This document shows, piece after piece, positions 36,756 through 46,709 of a DNA stretch of 64,000 bases. The notes under the pieces were generated by a model. That model was not told the DNA's origin. It ran no database searches and saw nothing but the letters and a program-made list of their open reading frames with translations. The stretch is from assembly GCA_022010095.1 (NCBI GenBank), contig CP091739.1:806001-870000 (forward strand), given 5' to 3'. The translations under genes were made by a program, and so were the position numbers. How positions within the stretch are numbered: position 1 is the stretch's first letter; each line of letters opens with the position of its first letter. The stretch comes from Clostridium sp. (GTDB lineage: Bacteria; Bacillota_I; Bacilli_A; RF39; UBA660).

Positions 36756-37105
36756 TTAAACTAATTCTAATCTTACGATTAAAGCGTCGTCTCCAATTCT
36801 TTCTTTTAGTTTGATTATTCTAGTATATCCACCATTTCTATCTTTATAAGTAACAGCATATTCATCGAATAATTTTTTTACTAAATCTTTATCATTATTT
36901 AAGAAAGCAAGTGCTTTTCTTCTAGAATTAAGATCTCCTTTTTTTAGCGTATGTAATCATTTTATCTACGAACTTACGAACTTCTTTAGCTCTTTTGTTC
37001 TGTAGTTTGAACAAAAACCATTTTTTTAAGAACATCTTTAGTTAAACTAGATAGAATACTTTTTCTAACACGAGTTTCTCTATTTAATTTTCTATATAAT
37101 GCCAT
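36756..37105 (-). CDS. rplQ: Ribosomal protein L17, frameshifted
   Basis: The product begins [20 protein letters not shown], continues over indels near 37022, 36998 and 36944, and ends [12 protein letters not shown]. About 115 residues, as expected. It binds 23S rRNA in the large subunit. It is the last gene of the alpha operon, 13 bases after rpoA, with a GGAGG site. Confidence 0.93.
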
Positions 37106-37118
37106 TGTATCCTCCTAA

Positions 37119-38071
37119 TTAATCTTCATCACGGAACTTAAGTCCCATGTCTCTAACTTTATCTAAAACTTCCTTTAATGATTTTTTACCAAGATTTCTA
37201 ATCTTCATCATTTCTGATTCACTCTTAGACGTTAAATCTTGTAAAGTATGAATAGCATCTCTCTTTAAGCAGTTATATGCTCTTACTGAGAGATCTAAGT
37301 CTTCGATAGTAGTTTCTAATGTTCTTTTGAACTGAAGTTTTCTTCTTTATCAGCAAGAACACTTTCGATTCCTGTTAAATTATGTAAATCAGTGATAACT
37401 TCAAAATGATCGATAATAATTTTTAGCAGAGACGAGCTACTGCTTCTTCTGGCTTAACACTTCCGTTAGTCCATACATTTAAAGTTAATTTATCATAATT
37501 ATCATTTTGTCCTACACGAGCAGGTTCAACTTCATAACTAACTCTTTCAATTGGACTATATAATGAATCTACACCAATAGCACCAACTACATCTCTAACA
37601 GCAACAGCATTGATTTTTCCATCAACATAACCACGACCATTTGATACAGTCATAGTCATATCTAAGCTACCACCTTTTGATAATGTAGCTATTAATAAAT
37701 CTGGATTAATTATTTCAACTTCACCATTTTTATCAATATCAGAAGCGTGTACTTCTCCTTCTTTATTTGCTTTTTAAATGTAATACTTGATCATTCTCAC
37801 TATGATTTTTAAGAACTAATTTCTTTAAGTTAAGAATAATTTCAGTTACATCTTCAACAACGCCATCCATTTTTTGAAATTCATGCATAACTCCTTCGAT
37901 TTTAACATCAGTTATAGCACTACCTTCTAAACTAGATAACATAACTCTACGAAGAGCATTACCTATAGTTGTTCCAAAACCCCTTTCAAGTGGTTCTAAA
38001 ACGAATTTTCCATAATAATTACTTTCAACATATTCATTTACTTTGTAATCTGGTTTAATAAATTTTAACAT
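37119..38071 (-). CDS. rpoA: RNA polymerase alpha subunit, frameshifted
   Basis: The N-terminal dimerisation domain ([20 protein letters not shown]) and the C-terminal DNA- and UP-element-binding domain ([19 protein letters not shown]) are both present, ending FRDED. About 317 residues once indels near 37773, 37425 and 37335 are closed. An essential gene, so the breaks are almost certainly sequence errors. It lies between rpsK and rplQ; rpsD is not in this cluster, as in Bacillus. Confidence 0.95.
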
Positions 38072-38091
38072 GGTTTTTCCCCTTTCCTAAA

Positions 38092-38475
38092 CTATATACG
38101 TCTTCTCTTAGGTGGTCTACATCCATTATGTGGTACTGGTGTAACATCATTAATAGCTGTAATTTCAAGTCCAGCAGTTTGTAAACTTCTAACAGCTGTT
38201 TCACGTCCTCCACCAATTCCTTTAACGAATACTTCTACTTTTCTAATTCCAGCATCATAAGCAGCCTTACCAGCAGCCTCAGCGCTCATACCAGCAGCGA
38301 AAGGAGTTTTCTTTTTACTTCCTTTATATCCTACTGTTCCTGAAGAAGCCCAGCTAATTACTCCACCTTCTTTATCAGTAATAGTTACGATTGTATTATT
38401 AAATGTAGAATGAATATGTGCTTGACCTTCAGTGATATCTCTCTTTGCTTTTCTTTTTCTTCTATTATAAGCCAT
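38092..38475 (-). CDS. rpsK: Ribosomal protein S11
   Basis: The intact 127-residue protein contains [16 protein letters not shown] and ends with the conserved [13 protein letters not shown]. It lies in the small-subunit platform near the mRNA exit. The gene order infA-rpmJ-rpsM-rpsK-rpoA-rplQ is the usual alpha operon. Confidence 0.97.
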   Translation of the reverse strand: MAYNRRKRKAKRDITEGQAHIHSTFNNTIVTITDKEGGVISWASSGTVGYKGSKKKTPFAAGMSAEAAGKAAYDAGIRKVEVFVKGIGGGRETAVRSLQTAGLEITAINDVTPVPHNGCRPPKRRRI

Positions 38476-38494
38476 AAGTTATCCCTCCTATTTC

Positions 38495-38860
38495 CTATTT
38501 CTTCTTATTAGCAATAGTCTTTGGTTTACCTTTACGAGTTCTAGCATTTCTACTAGTATGTTGTCCTCTTACTGGTAAGCCCTTTTTATGTCTTGTACCT
38601 TGATATGAGTTGATTTCCATTTTAGTTTTAATGTTCATTTCAACTTCACGTTTTAAGTCTCCTACTAATACATATTTATCAGCAGCTGCTCTTAAACGAT
38701 TAATTTCATCAACAGTTAAATTATCAGTTCTAGTATCTTCACTAACATTTGCATCACTACAAATTTCATGAGCTCTAGTTGGACCAACACCATAAATGTA
38801 AGTAAGTGCTACTACTATTCTCTTATTCTTTGGTAAGTCAATATTTTTAATACGTGCCAT
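38495..38860 (-). CDS. rpsM: Ribosomal protein S13
   Basis: The intact 121-residue protein has [19 protein letters not shown] near the start and a basic C-terminal tail ([17 protein letters not shown]) that reaches the P site. It lies 14 bases after rpmJ. Confidence 0.97.
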   Translation of the reverse strand: MARIKNIDLPKNKRIVVALTYIYGVGPTRAHEICSDANVSEDTRTDNLTVDEINRLRAAADKYVLVGDLKREVEMNIKTKMEINSYQGTRHKKGLPVRGQHTSRNARTRKGKPKTIANKKK

Positions 38861-38874
38861 ATTTTTCCTCCTAC

Positions 38875-38988
38875 TTAACCTTGTCTTTGTTTATGTTTTG
38901 GGTTTTCACAAATTACCCTAACAGTTCCGTTTCTTTTAATAATTTTGCATTTGTCGCAAATCTTTTTTACTGATGGTCTTACTTTCAT
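38875..38988 (-). CDS. rpmJ: Ribosomal protein L36
   Basis: This short gene encodes 37 residues with the zinc-binding C-x2-C-x12-C-x4-H pattern (CDKC, ICENPKH) and ends KQRQG. The reading frame is intact. A zinc-type L36 agrees with a zinc-type S14 in the same cluster. Confidence 0.96.
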   Translation of the reverse strand: MKVRPSVKKICDKCKIIKRNGTVRVICENPKHKQRQG

Positions 38989-39001
38989 TCTAATCCCTCC
39001 A

Positions 39002-39223
39002 TTATTTTCTATAAATTATACGCCCACGTGTTAAATCACAAATAGGTATTTCCATAAGCACAGTATCACCTGGGTAAATACGAATCATGTTTAAACGCAT
39101 TTTTCCAGAAACGCGGGCTTCCACGATGTGCCCATTATCAAGTTTTACTTTGAAGTCTCCTCCAGGTAAAACTTCTAATACCTTTCCTTCAAGCTCAATA
39201 TAACCGTCTTTTTCTTTGGCCAT
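39002..39223 (-). CDS. infA: Translation initiation factor IF-1
   Basis: The intact 73-residue OB-fold protein has [35 protein letters not shown] and [10 protein letters not shown]. It binds the 30S A site during initiation. The start follows the map stop by four bases. Confidence 0.97.
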   Translation of the reverse strand: MAKEKDGYIELEGKVLEVLPGGDFKVKLDNGHIVEARVSGKMRLNMIRIYPGDTVLMEIPICDLTRGRIIYRK

Positions 39224-39227
39224 GTTT

Positions 39228-39978
39228 TCACTCTCCTGTTAAAATCTCATAACCATCTTTAGTTACAAGAATAGTATGTTCAAAATGCGCAGCAGGACTA
39301 CCATCACGAGTGACAATTCCCCACTCATCTTCAAGTAACCATACTTGCTTAGTACCAAGACTAAACATAGGTTCAATAGCTAAGGTCATACCTTCTTTAA
39401 GTATTATTCCTTCACTTTCATGATTACTAAGATTAGGAATATATGGATCTTCATGAAGATTACGTCCAACACCATGTCCAGTTAAACATTCAAATACTCC
39501 AAATCCATTCTCCTTAGCAACCTTACCAATCGCAGAACAAACATCATTTAATTTTATTCCAGCCTTAACTACTTTCATTCCTTCATATAAGGCTCTTCTT
39601 GTCTCTTTAACAAGTCTTTCTGTATCCTTATCAACCCTACCTATTATATAAGTATAAGCTGAATCAGAATGATAACCTTTGTATATAGATCCAACATCTA
39701 CTGAAACTATATCACCGTTTTTAATTATAGTATCATCAGGAATCCCGTGAACAACCATATCATTAATACTAACACAGGATGATGCGGGATATCCTTCATA
39801 ATCAAGAAATGATGGTGTAGCATCATGACTAACAATGTAATCATATACATATTTATCAATTTGCTTTGTAGTCATACCAGGTTTAATATAATCTTTTTAA
39901 ACTTGATAGAACTCCATAAGTAATCTCTCCAGATTTTCTCATAAGTTCAATTTCTTGTTTTGTCTTAATACTAATCAT
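39228..39978 (-). CDS. map: Methionine aminopeptidase type I, frameshifted
   Basis: The enzyme removes the initiator Met. The five metal ligands can be seen: Asp in VSVDVGSIY, Asp in YHSDSAYT, His in [11 protein letters not shown], Glu in AIEPMF and Glu in HFEHTILV. About 250 residues. The start [13 protein letters not shown] follows an AGGAAG site; one indel near 39892 breaks KKIIKPGM. It ends on TGA, one of the few TGA stops here, which argues for the standard code. Confidence 0.95.
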
Positions 39979-39989
39979 TTTTTTACTTC

Positions 39990-40628
39990 CTATTTTCTTT
40001 TCAAATTCCATAAAAGTATCTTCAGCAGAACCATTTGCATCAAGTTCAACTAATATACCTTTTATTTCTATAATATTCAATCACAGGAGTACAGTTAACT
40101 TCATAACTACTATAACCTTTTTTAAATGTTTCTTCGTTATCATCATTACGAGTTGTAAGAGGCACGTTACACTCATCACACATACCTTCAACTTTAGGAG
40201 CATTTACTCCAGTAAGTTTATTATATGTTTTTTTACATTGAGGACAAATTTGTCTTCCAAGTGTTCTCTTAAGTGCCATATCGTAAGATACATTAAGAAG
40301 TACAGCATAATCGATATGAAGTCCTAACTCATCACAGATATTATTAATTGCAGTTACTTGTGGCATATGTCTTGGATATCCATCAAGTATAAATCCACCT
40401 TTAACATCATCCTTCATAAGTCTTTCTTTCATAAGTTCATTAGTTATAGAGTCATCAACAAGTTCTCTTCTTGATTGAATTTCTCTTATTTTTCCAAGTT
40501 CAGTACTTGGATCAACTCCCCTTAAAAGTTCACCAGCAGAGATACAAACAAGATTATATTTCTTATTTAGCATTGAAGCCATAGTACCTTTTTCCTGCTG
40601 CTGGTGGTGCAATTAAAATTAGATTCAT
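39990..40628 (-). CDS. adk: Adenylate kinase, zinc type, frameshifted
   Basis: The enzyme interconverts ATP + AMP and 2 ADP. The P-loop reads APPAAGKGT rather than GPPGAGKGT. The AMP-binding part (GELLRG, LDGYPRHMPQ) is normal. The lid has two Cys pairs for zinc (CPQC and CDEC). It ends FMEFEKK once one extra A near 39995 is removed, leaving an AGGAAG site for map. Another extra A lies at about 40588 (GGAAAAAGG). About 213 residues, of normal length. Confidence 0.94.
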
Positions 40629-40634
40629 AAATTT

Positions 40635-41885
40635 TTATCTCCTATTATAATTTCTTGATGCAACAGAACTTTCAAGTTGTTTATATGTTTCAAGAACAAC
40701 ACCAACAGCGATTAATATTGATGTTCCACCTAATCTTACAGTTTCTGGAAGACCAGTTATTGCTGTGAAGATAATAGGTGCTGCTGCTATTAACGCTATA
40801 AATATAGCTCCTAAGAATGTAATTCTTGATAACACTTTTGATATATGTTTTTTAGTTTCACTTCCAGGTCTAATACCAGGAATATAGCCACCATTTTTGT
40901 TTAAATTCTTACTTAATTCTTCTGGATTAATTGTTAAGAAAGTATAGATATATGTGAATATTAATATAAGTGCTACGTATACTACAAACCCAACAGGTTT
41001 AGTTGTTGATAAGTAGTTATTAAAGAATGATAATACTTTAGCATTTTTAATAAAGTAACTTAATATTGATGGTATTCCCATAATTACACTTGCTATGATA
41101 ACAGGCATAACACCAGCAGAATTTAATCTTAATGGTAAGAATGTTTGTTGTCCACCATAACTCGATGAACTTCTATTTGAATATTGAATTGGTATACGTC
41201 TTTCAGCCTCTTGAATAAATATTACTCCAACTATTATACCTAAATATAATAATATAAATAATATAAATGTTCCCCAAGCAATAAATGCATTATTAGCATT
41301 TGGTATTAATGATTGAAATGCTGTTACAAACATACTTGGTAAAGTGTTAACAATACCAGCCATGATTATTAATGATACACCATTTCCAATACCTTTATTA
41401 GTTATTTCATCTCCTAACCATAACAAGAAGGCAGTACCAGCTGTTAAGATTAAAGCGATTTTGAAATACATAATTGGTGCTTCAGTTTTACCCATGAACA
41501 TCATTGGATAGAAGAAACCTTGGATAAACGCAATAGCAAGTCCAACGTATCTAGTTATTTTATTAACTTTACGTCTTCCTTCTTCTCCCATTTCCTTTAA
41601 TTCAGTAAAATAAGGAATGATATCCATTTGTAAAATTTGAATAATTATTGAAGCTGTTATATAAGGCATAACGCCTAATGCGAAGATTGAAAATTGTTTT
41701 AAACCTCCACCACTCATTGCATTAAATAATTCTAAAAATCCAATATCTCCAGTTATAACATTCATACCAGGAATTGTAATTGAATTACCTATCGCAAAGA
41801 TAAATAACGCTCCTAGAGTAAATAATATTCTAGCCTTTAAATCTTTGTTAGAAGATCTAAATATTTGCTTAAATGTAGCAAACAT
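40635..41885 (-). CDS. secY: Preprotein translocase subunit SecY
   Basis: The intact 416-residue membrane protein has ten helices, starting MFATFKQIFRSSNKDLKARI. The conserved TIPGMNV loop and the cytoplasmic IQEAERRIPIQYSNR and GIRPGSETKKHI loops are present. It forms the Sec channel used by the secreted proteins in this window. It sits between rplO and adk with 1-6 base gaps. Confidence 0.97.
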   Translation of the reverse strand: MFATFKQIFRSSNKDLKARILFTLGALFIFAIGNSITIPGMNVITGDIGFLELFNAMSGGGLKQFSIFALGVMPYITASIIIQILQMDIIPYFTELKEMGEEGRRKVNKITRYVGLAIAFIQGFFYPMMFMGKTEAPIMYFKIALILTAGTAFLLWLGDEITNKGIGNGVSLIIMAGIVNTLPSMFVTAFQSLIPNANNAFIAWGTFILFILLYLGIIVGVIFIQEAERRIPIQYSNRSSSSYGGQQTFLPLRLNSAGVMPVIIASVIMGIPSILSYFIKNAKVLSFFNNYLSTTKPVGFVVYVALILIFTYIYTFLTINPEELSKNLNKNGGYIPGIRPGSETKKHISKVLSRITFLGAIFIALIAAAPIIFTAITGLPETVRLGGTSILIAVGVVLETYKQLESSVASRNYNRR

Positions 41886-41886
41886 A

Positions 41887-42332
41887 TTAAATCACCTCCG
41901 TAGTTCCACCCAATTCCTCTATTTTTGTGATAGCTTGGTTAGTGAAAATATTAGCCTTAACAGTTAATTTCTTTTCTAGTTTTCCACTACCTAACACCTT
42001 GATACCACATAATTCTTTTTTAACAAGTCCAGATTCTTTTAATACTTCAGGAGTAATAACATCTCCATCTTTAAATCTATTTAAATCTGAAACATTAATA
42101 ATTGCATATCTCTTAGTGAATCTAGCATTTGAAAATCCACGTCTTGGTAATCTTTTTTATATAATGGAGTTTGTCCACCTTCAAACCAAGGATGAATTGA
42201 AGCACCGCTTCTAGCCTTTTGACCTTTTTCACCACGAGTTGATGTTTTACCATGTCCACTTCCTGGTCCACGTCCAACAACTTTTCTTCTATGAGTTGAT
42301 CCTTCAACTGTACTTAATTCATGTAATTTCAT
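41887..42332 (-). CDS. rplO: Ribosomal protein L15, frameshifted
   Basis: The product begins [20 protein letters not shown] with the Gly-rich [19 protein letters not shown] segment, and the C-terminal part ends [19 protein letters not shown] after an indel near 42155. About 148 residues. The start overlaps the stop of rpsE (TAATG), so no rpmD lies between them. Confidence 0.95.
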
Positions 42333-42847
42333 TATTTTAAGACCTCCTCAACTGTTTTACCACGTAAACTAGCAATATGTGCGATAGTTCTTTGATTTGC
42401 TAGTGCTTCGATAGTAGCTTTTGCTGTATTAATTTGAGTATTGCTTCCTAATGATTTAGAAACAACATCTTTAACACCAGCAAGTTCTAAAACTATTCTT
42501 GATGCTCCACCAGCGATAATTCCACGACCAGCTTTAGCAGGTCTAATTAATACTTTAGCAGCTCCACAAACACCAGTAACTTCATGAGAAATAGTTCTAC
42601 CATCTACTAAATCTACATGTACTATATTTTTTTCAGCTTCTTTAATTGCTTTACTTACAGCAACAGGAATTTCCTTAGATTTACCAGTACCAATTCCAAC
42701 GTTACCTTTTCTATCTCCTACAGCGACAGTAGCTGAGAATCTAAAATTACGTCCACCTTGAGTAACTTTAGTAACTTTACCAATAGAAATTATTTTATCT
42801 TCATATAATTTTTTTGGTTCACGATCAGTTCTTTTATTACCGTTCAT
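42332..42847 (-). CDS. rpsE: Ribosomal protein S5
   Basis: The intact 171-residue protein contains [21 protein letters not shown] and the GTGKSKEIP loop of the double-stranded RNA-binding part. It is involved in decoding accuracy. It lies between rplR and rplO. Confidence 0.97.
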   Translation of the reverse strand: MNGNKRTDREPKKLYEDKIISIGKVTKVTQGGRNFRFSATVAVGDRKGNVGIGTGKSKEIPVAVSKAIKEAEKNIVHVDLVDGRTISHEVTGVCGAAKVLIRPAKAGRGIIAGGASRIVLELAGVKDVVSKSLGSNTQINTAKATIEALANQRTIAHIASLRGKTVEEVLK

Positions 42848-42858
42848 ATGTATCCTCC

Positions 42859-43216
42859 CTAGAATTCTAGTCCATTTTCACGAGCTGCATCAGCTAATGC
42901 TTTAACACGTCCGTGATATAGATATCCGCCACGATCAAATACAACTGTTTTGATCTTAGCTTTTTTAGCTTTTTCTGCAATATCTTTTCCAACTGCAGCT
43001 GCTGCTTCAAGATTGTTCTTCTTTAGTTTTAGTTCTAAAGAAGAAGAACTAGCTATAGTAACACCTTTAACATCATCTATTAATTGAGCATATATAGCTT
43101 GATTACTTCTAAAAACACAAAGTCTAGGAGTTACATCTGTACCAGATAAAGTTCTTCTGATTTTTACGATGTCTTTTTAATTCTCATATCATTTTTTTGA
43201 TTCTTTTTCTTATCAT
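42859..43216 (-). CDS. rplR: Ribosomal protein L18, frameshifted
   Basis: Over several indels the product reads MIRKRIKK near the start, then [40 protein letters not shown] and ends RENGLEF, the usual L18 ending. About 119 residues. It binds 5S rRNA. It has a GGAGG site in the rplF-rplR gap. Confidence 0.93.
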
Positions 43217-43229
43217 TCCCTTTTACCTC

Positions 43230-43779
43230 CTATGCAGCTTTCTTTTCCTTCTTTACGACTGGATATGTTCATCTTTATACTTAATACCTTTACCCTTATA
43301 TGGTTCTGGTTGTCTTACTTTTCTAATATTAGCAGCAAATTCAGTAACTGCTTGTTTATCATATCCGCTAACGATTAATTCAGTTGTAGATTTTTCAGGC
43401 ATTTCAACTTTAATACCTTCTGGAATCATTAATTCAACTGGATGACTATAACCAGCAGAAATAACAATTTTATTTCCTTGAACTTGGAATCTATAACCAA
43501 CGCCATTAATTTCAAGTTCTTTCTTAAATCCTTCACTAACACCAATCATCATATTGTTAATAACTGAATTAGTAGTTCCATGTAATTGTTTAGAAGTTTT
43601 TAAGTTCATTCTTTCTAGTTACATATACTTTACCATCTTCAACTTTAACATCAACATTTGAATTATTATAATTAAAATCTAATGTTCCTTTTTGGTCCTT
43701 TAGTTGTTACTTTGTTTCCATCAACAGTAACTTCTACTCCAGATGGAATAGCTAATATTCTATTTCCGATTCTACTCAT
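43230..43779 (-). CDS. rplF: Ribosomal protein L6, frameshifted
   Basis: The product starts [21 protein letters not shown]; the second domain ([36 protein letters not shown]) is intact. The true C-terminus, KEGKKAA, is recovered after two indels near 43250. About 182 residues, normal. Confidence 0.94.
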
Positions 43780-43786
43780 AACACAC

Positions 43787-44184
43787 CTACCATATATAAG
43801 CTAAAACTTCTCCGCCAAGTTTTTTAGCTCTAGCTTCCTTATCAGTCATAAGACCTTCTGATGTAGAAACAATTGCAATTCCTAGTCCATTAAGAACTCT
43901 TGGCATTTCATCAGCTTTAGCATATACACGTAATCCTGGTTTACTAATTCTTTTTAAGCCAGTGATTACTCTTTCTTTAGTTTTTGAATATTTAAGGTTT
44001 AAAACGATCATTTCACCAACAGCTAATTTATTAGTATCATAACCATCAATAAATCCTTCTTTTTGTTAAAAATATCAGCAATACCTTTAGTCATCTTAGT
44101 ACCTGGTATTTCAACAGTTTTGTACTTCATAGCATTAGCATTACGAATTCTTGTAAGCATATCTGCTATTGTATCATTAACCAT
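43787..44184 (-). CDS. rpsH: Ribosomal protein S8, frameshifted
   Basis: The product begins [20 protein letters not shown] and ends [10 protein letters not shown], with the [13 protein letters not shown] motif. About 132 residues, one indel near 44066. S8 binds 16S helix 21 and in E. coli represses its own operon. The 135-base gap upstream of it holds two hairpins (see the separate entry). Confidence 0.95.
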
Positions 44185-44319
44185 TATAGGCCTCCCTTCT
44201 TATTAACACTTGCCTGTTAATGTTTGGTTCGAGATAATCTCGTGTTTTTTTACATATAATTTATTATTAAAATGTATATTTTTTTAACAATTTTTTTAAA
44301 TTTGACAAGTTCCTGTATA
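44185..44319 (-). promoter_or_regulatory. Structured gap between rpsN and rpsH
   Basis: Once the S14 stop is placed at 44320, 135 bases are left without coding, by far the largest gap inside the cluster. Two hairpins lie there on the minus strand: CGAGA-TTA-TCTCG (44230-44242) and ATTAACA-GGCAAG-TGTTAAT (44202-44221), the second just before the GGGAGG ribosome site of rpsH. Neither has a T tail, so they are not terminators. Confidence 0.55.
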
Positions 44320-44504
44320 CTACCAACTTGATTTTTTACACCAGGAATTTGTCCTTTATAAGCTAATTCTCTAAAACAAATACGGCATAAACCAAATTTG
44401 CTTAATACACCATGTGGTCTTCCACATCTAGTACATCTAGTATAATTTCTAGTAGAGAATTTACTACCTCTTTGTTGAGATATTAATTTACTTTTCTTTG
44501 CCAT
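44320..44504 (-). CDS. rpsN: Ribosomal protein S14, zinc type, frameshifted at its end
   Basis: The product begins [20 protein letters not shown] and has CTRC and CRIC zinc pairs. The family ends GVKKSSW at 61 residues; here one A is missing from the A run near 44332, so the raw frame runs on to 84 residues with an unnatural tail. Restoring the A gives the expected end and a TAG at 44320. Confidence 0.95.
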
Positions 44505-44518
44505 AAATATTTCCTTTC

Positions 44519-45058
44519 CTACTTTCTAAAAGGTAACCCAAATTCTGTTAATAAAGCTAAAGCTTCTTCATTAGTATTAGCAGTTGTTACAATAACAATA
44601 TCTAATCCTCTAACTTTAATAACTTGATCATATTCTACTTCAGGAAATACTAATTGTTCTTTGATACCAAGAGTATAATTACCTCTTCCATCAAAACTAT
44701 TCTTAGAAATACCTCTAAAGTCTCTAACTCTTGGAAGAGCGATTGTAATTAATTTATTTAAGAAGTTATACATATTATCCCCTCTTAAAGTAACCTTACA
44801 ACCAATTTTATTTCCTTCTCTAAGTTTGAATCCAGCGATAGATTTTTTAGCAGTAGTAATTACTGGCTTTTGTCCAGCGATAGCTTCTAAATCTCTAACA
44901 GCAGCATCTAAGAATTTTTGATCGCTAATAGCATCTCCAACACCCATATTTAGAACGATTTTTTCTAAACGTGGAACTTGCATTTTAGTAGTGTAGTTAA
45001 ACTTTTTAGTTAAATTTGGAACTATTTCTTCTTCATATAATTTTTTTAATGTTTCCAT
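44519..45058 (-). CDS. rplE: Ribosomal protein L5
   Basis: The intact 179-residue protein contains [16 protein letters not shown] and [14 protein letters not shown] and ends TEFGLPFRK. It binds 5S rRNA and touches the P-site tRNA. Confidence 0.97.
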   Translation of the reverse strand: METLKKLYEEEIVPNLTKKFNYTTKMQVPRLEKIVLNMGVGDAISDQKFLDAAVRDLEAIAGQKPVITTAKKSIAGFKLREGNKIGCKVTLRGDNMYNFLNKLITIALPRVRDFRGISKNSFDGRGNYTLGIKEQLVFPEVEYDQVIKVRGLDIVIVTTANTNEEALALLTEFGLPFRK

Positions 45059-45070
45059 GAATTCACCTAC

Positions 45071-45396
45071 TTACTTTCTTCTTTTTTTCTTAGAAGTTTT
45101 TTTAGCCTTTACTTCTTTTTACTTCAGCATCTTTAACTTCTTTTTTTAGCTTCTTTCTTAGCTTCTTTCTTCTTTTCTAATACTTTTAACATTAGAAATA
45201 TGAATTGGAGCTTCTATTTCAAGAATACCACCAGTTTCATTTTTGACTATTTGGTTTAACATGTTTTTTTAACAATATTAACTCCGTCAACTAAAAACTC
45301 TATTTTTCACTTCTAAATATTTTTAAGTACTTTTCCTTCTTTTCCTTTATTACTTCCTGTAATAACTTTAACATTGTCTCCAACTTTTATCTTCAT
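45071..45396 (-). CDS. rplX: Ribosomal protein L24 with Lys/Glu-rich tail, frameshifted
   Basis: The KOW domain is normal (KVGDNVKVITGSNKGKEGKV), followed by NETGGILEIEAPIHISNV. The usual end of the family (a PTRVGYK-type strand) is missing; instead a 40-residue Lys/Glu/Ala tail follows (EKKKEAKKEAKKEV, ending TSKKKRRK). About 106 residues after six indels. L24 is an assembly initiator of the large subunit. The tail is unusual, but its frame is uncertain because it is so A-rich. Confidence 0.9.
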
Positions 45397-45405
45397 GATA
45401 TCCTC

Positions 45406-45773
45406 CTATAATACTTCTGGAGCTAGTGAAACAATTTTCATATAGTTCTTATCACGAAGTTCACGAGCTACAGGTCCTAGAACACGAGTTCCTACAGGAC
45501 TATTATCATCTTTAATTAGTACGCAAGCATTGTCATCAAATTTAATATGACTTCCATCAGGTCTTGCTACACCTTGAACTGTTCTAACAATAACAGCTTT
45601 AACTACTTTTCCTTTTGGAGTGTTTGAATTTGGAATAGCTTTTTAACTGTACCAACAACAACATCTCCAATATTACCGCTTTTAACTTTGCTTCCACCAA
45701 GTACTCTGATTACTAAGATTTCACGAGCGCCTGAATTATCAGCTACCTTTAAACGGCTTTCTGGTTGTATCAT
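45406..45773 (-). CDS. rplN: Ribosomal protein L14, frameshifted
   Basis: The product begins [20 protein letters not shown] and ends [11 protein letters not shown]. About 122 residues; one indel near 45642. It is located on the subunit interface. Confidence 0.95.
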
Positions 45774-45791
45774 AACTCTCTCCTTTCTTAA

Positions 45792-46051
45792 TTAAAGAAC
45801 AACAGCTTCTTCAACGATACTATCTAATACATATCTCTTTGTTTTTGATAGAGGACGAGAAGATACTACTTTAACTATATCTCCTACTTTAGCTTTATTC
45901 TCTTCATCATGTACTGCATATTTTTTAGTAGTTTTAACATTTTTATTGTAAAGTGGATGCTTTTTATAAGTAACAACTTCAATAGTGATAGTCTTATCAC
46001 AAGATGCACTTACAACTTTACCGATTAATTCTGATTTAACTTTTTTTCCAT
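45792..46051 (-). CDS. rpsQ: Ribosomal protein S17, frameshifted near its start
   Basis: The body ([35 protein letters not shown]) is intact. The start is best placed at 46051, where ATG overlaps the rpmC stop (TAATG) 9 bases after an AAGGAGG site, giving [11 protein letters not shown] if one A is restored. The ORF that begins at 46076 would swallow that ribosome site. Confidence 0.93.
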
Positions 46052-46273
46052 TAGTTAGCTTCCTCCTTACCTTCATTTAATTCTCTTTCTCTAATAACTG
46101 TTTTAATTTTTAGCAACTTCATGTCTTAATTCTTTAATTCTATGAGGTTTTTTTCTAAAGTACCAGTTGATGCAGAGAATTTTTAAATTAAATAATTCTT
46201 TTTTTATTTTTCATCAAGTTTCTTATTTAATTCTTCAGTGTTTAATTTTTCTAATTTCAGTCATCTTTATCAT
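46051..46273 (-). CDS. rpmC: Ribosomal protein L29, frameshifted
   Basis: The product reads [18 protein letters not shown] and continues over indels to [20 protein letters not shown], the two-helix L29 fold. The ATG at 46273 overlaps the rplP stop (TAATG). About 73 residues. It lies at the exit tunnel. Confidence 0.9.
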
Positions 46274-46695
46274 TATTTAGCCACTTCCTTTGCTACAAAT
46301 TTTGTTTTAATAGGTAATTTATGTCAAGCTAAACGAAAAGCTTCACGAGCTATTTCTTCAGTAACATCAGTCATTTCGAACATGATTTTACCTTCTTTAA
46401 CTACAGCTGCCCATTCTTCAACATTACCTTTTCCACTACCCATACGAACCTCAGCAGGTTTCTTAGTTCTTGCTAAGTGTGGGAAAATGTTAATAAATAC
46501 TTTTCCTCTTTTGAAAGATTTCATATAACGAGTCATGGCAATTCTTGCAGCTTCTATTTGTCTTGCAGTGATATAAGCTCCTTCCTTAGCCATTAAGCCA
46601 TATTCACCTTGAGTAAGAACAGTATTACCTTTAGCTTTACCTTCATAACTTACTCTATGTGGTTTTCTATACTTAGTTCTTTTTGGAATTAACAT
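46273..46695 (-). CDS. rplP: Ribosomal protein L16 with in-frame TGA
   Basis: The product begins [20 protein letters not shown] and is intact to AREAFRLA. Then comes TGA (46324-46326), followed in the same frame by [16 protein letters not shown] and a TAA. Other L16 proteins have RLA-A-H/K or [14 protein letters not shown] at this place, so the TGA stands where a Ser or Ala codon is expected. About 140 residues with read-through. No length change is needed, so this differs from the homopolymer errors elsewhere. Confidence 0.94.
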
Positions 46696-46709
46696 CGCTA
46701 TTACCTCCC

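Noticed and set aside
36475..36759. Plus-strand ORF of 94 residues
   Set aside because: It has no ribosome site or family, and overlaps the antisense of a Lys/Asp-rich minus-strand frame and the rplQ end.
46324..46326. TGA read as Trp (genetic code 4)
   Set aside because: All recognisable Trp codons here are TGG, map and other genes end at TGA, and L16 has Ser or Ala at this site, not Trp.
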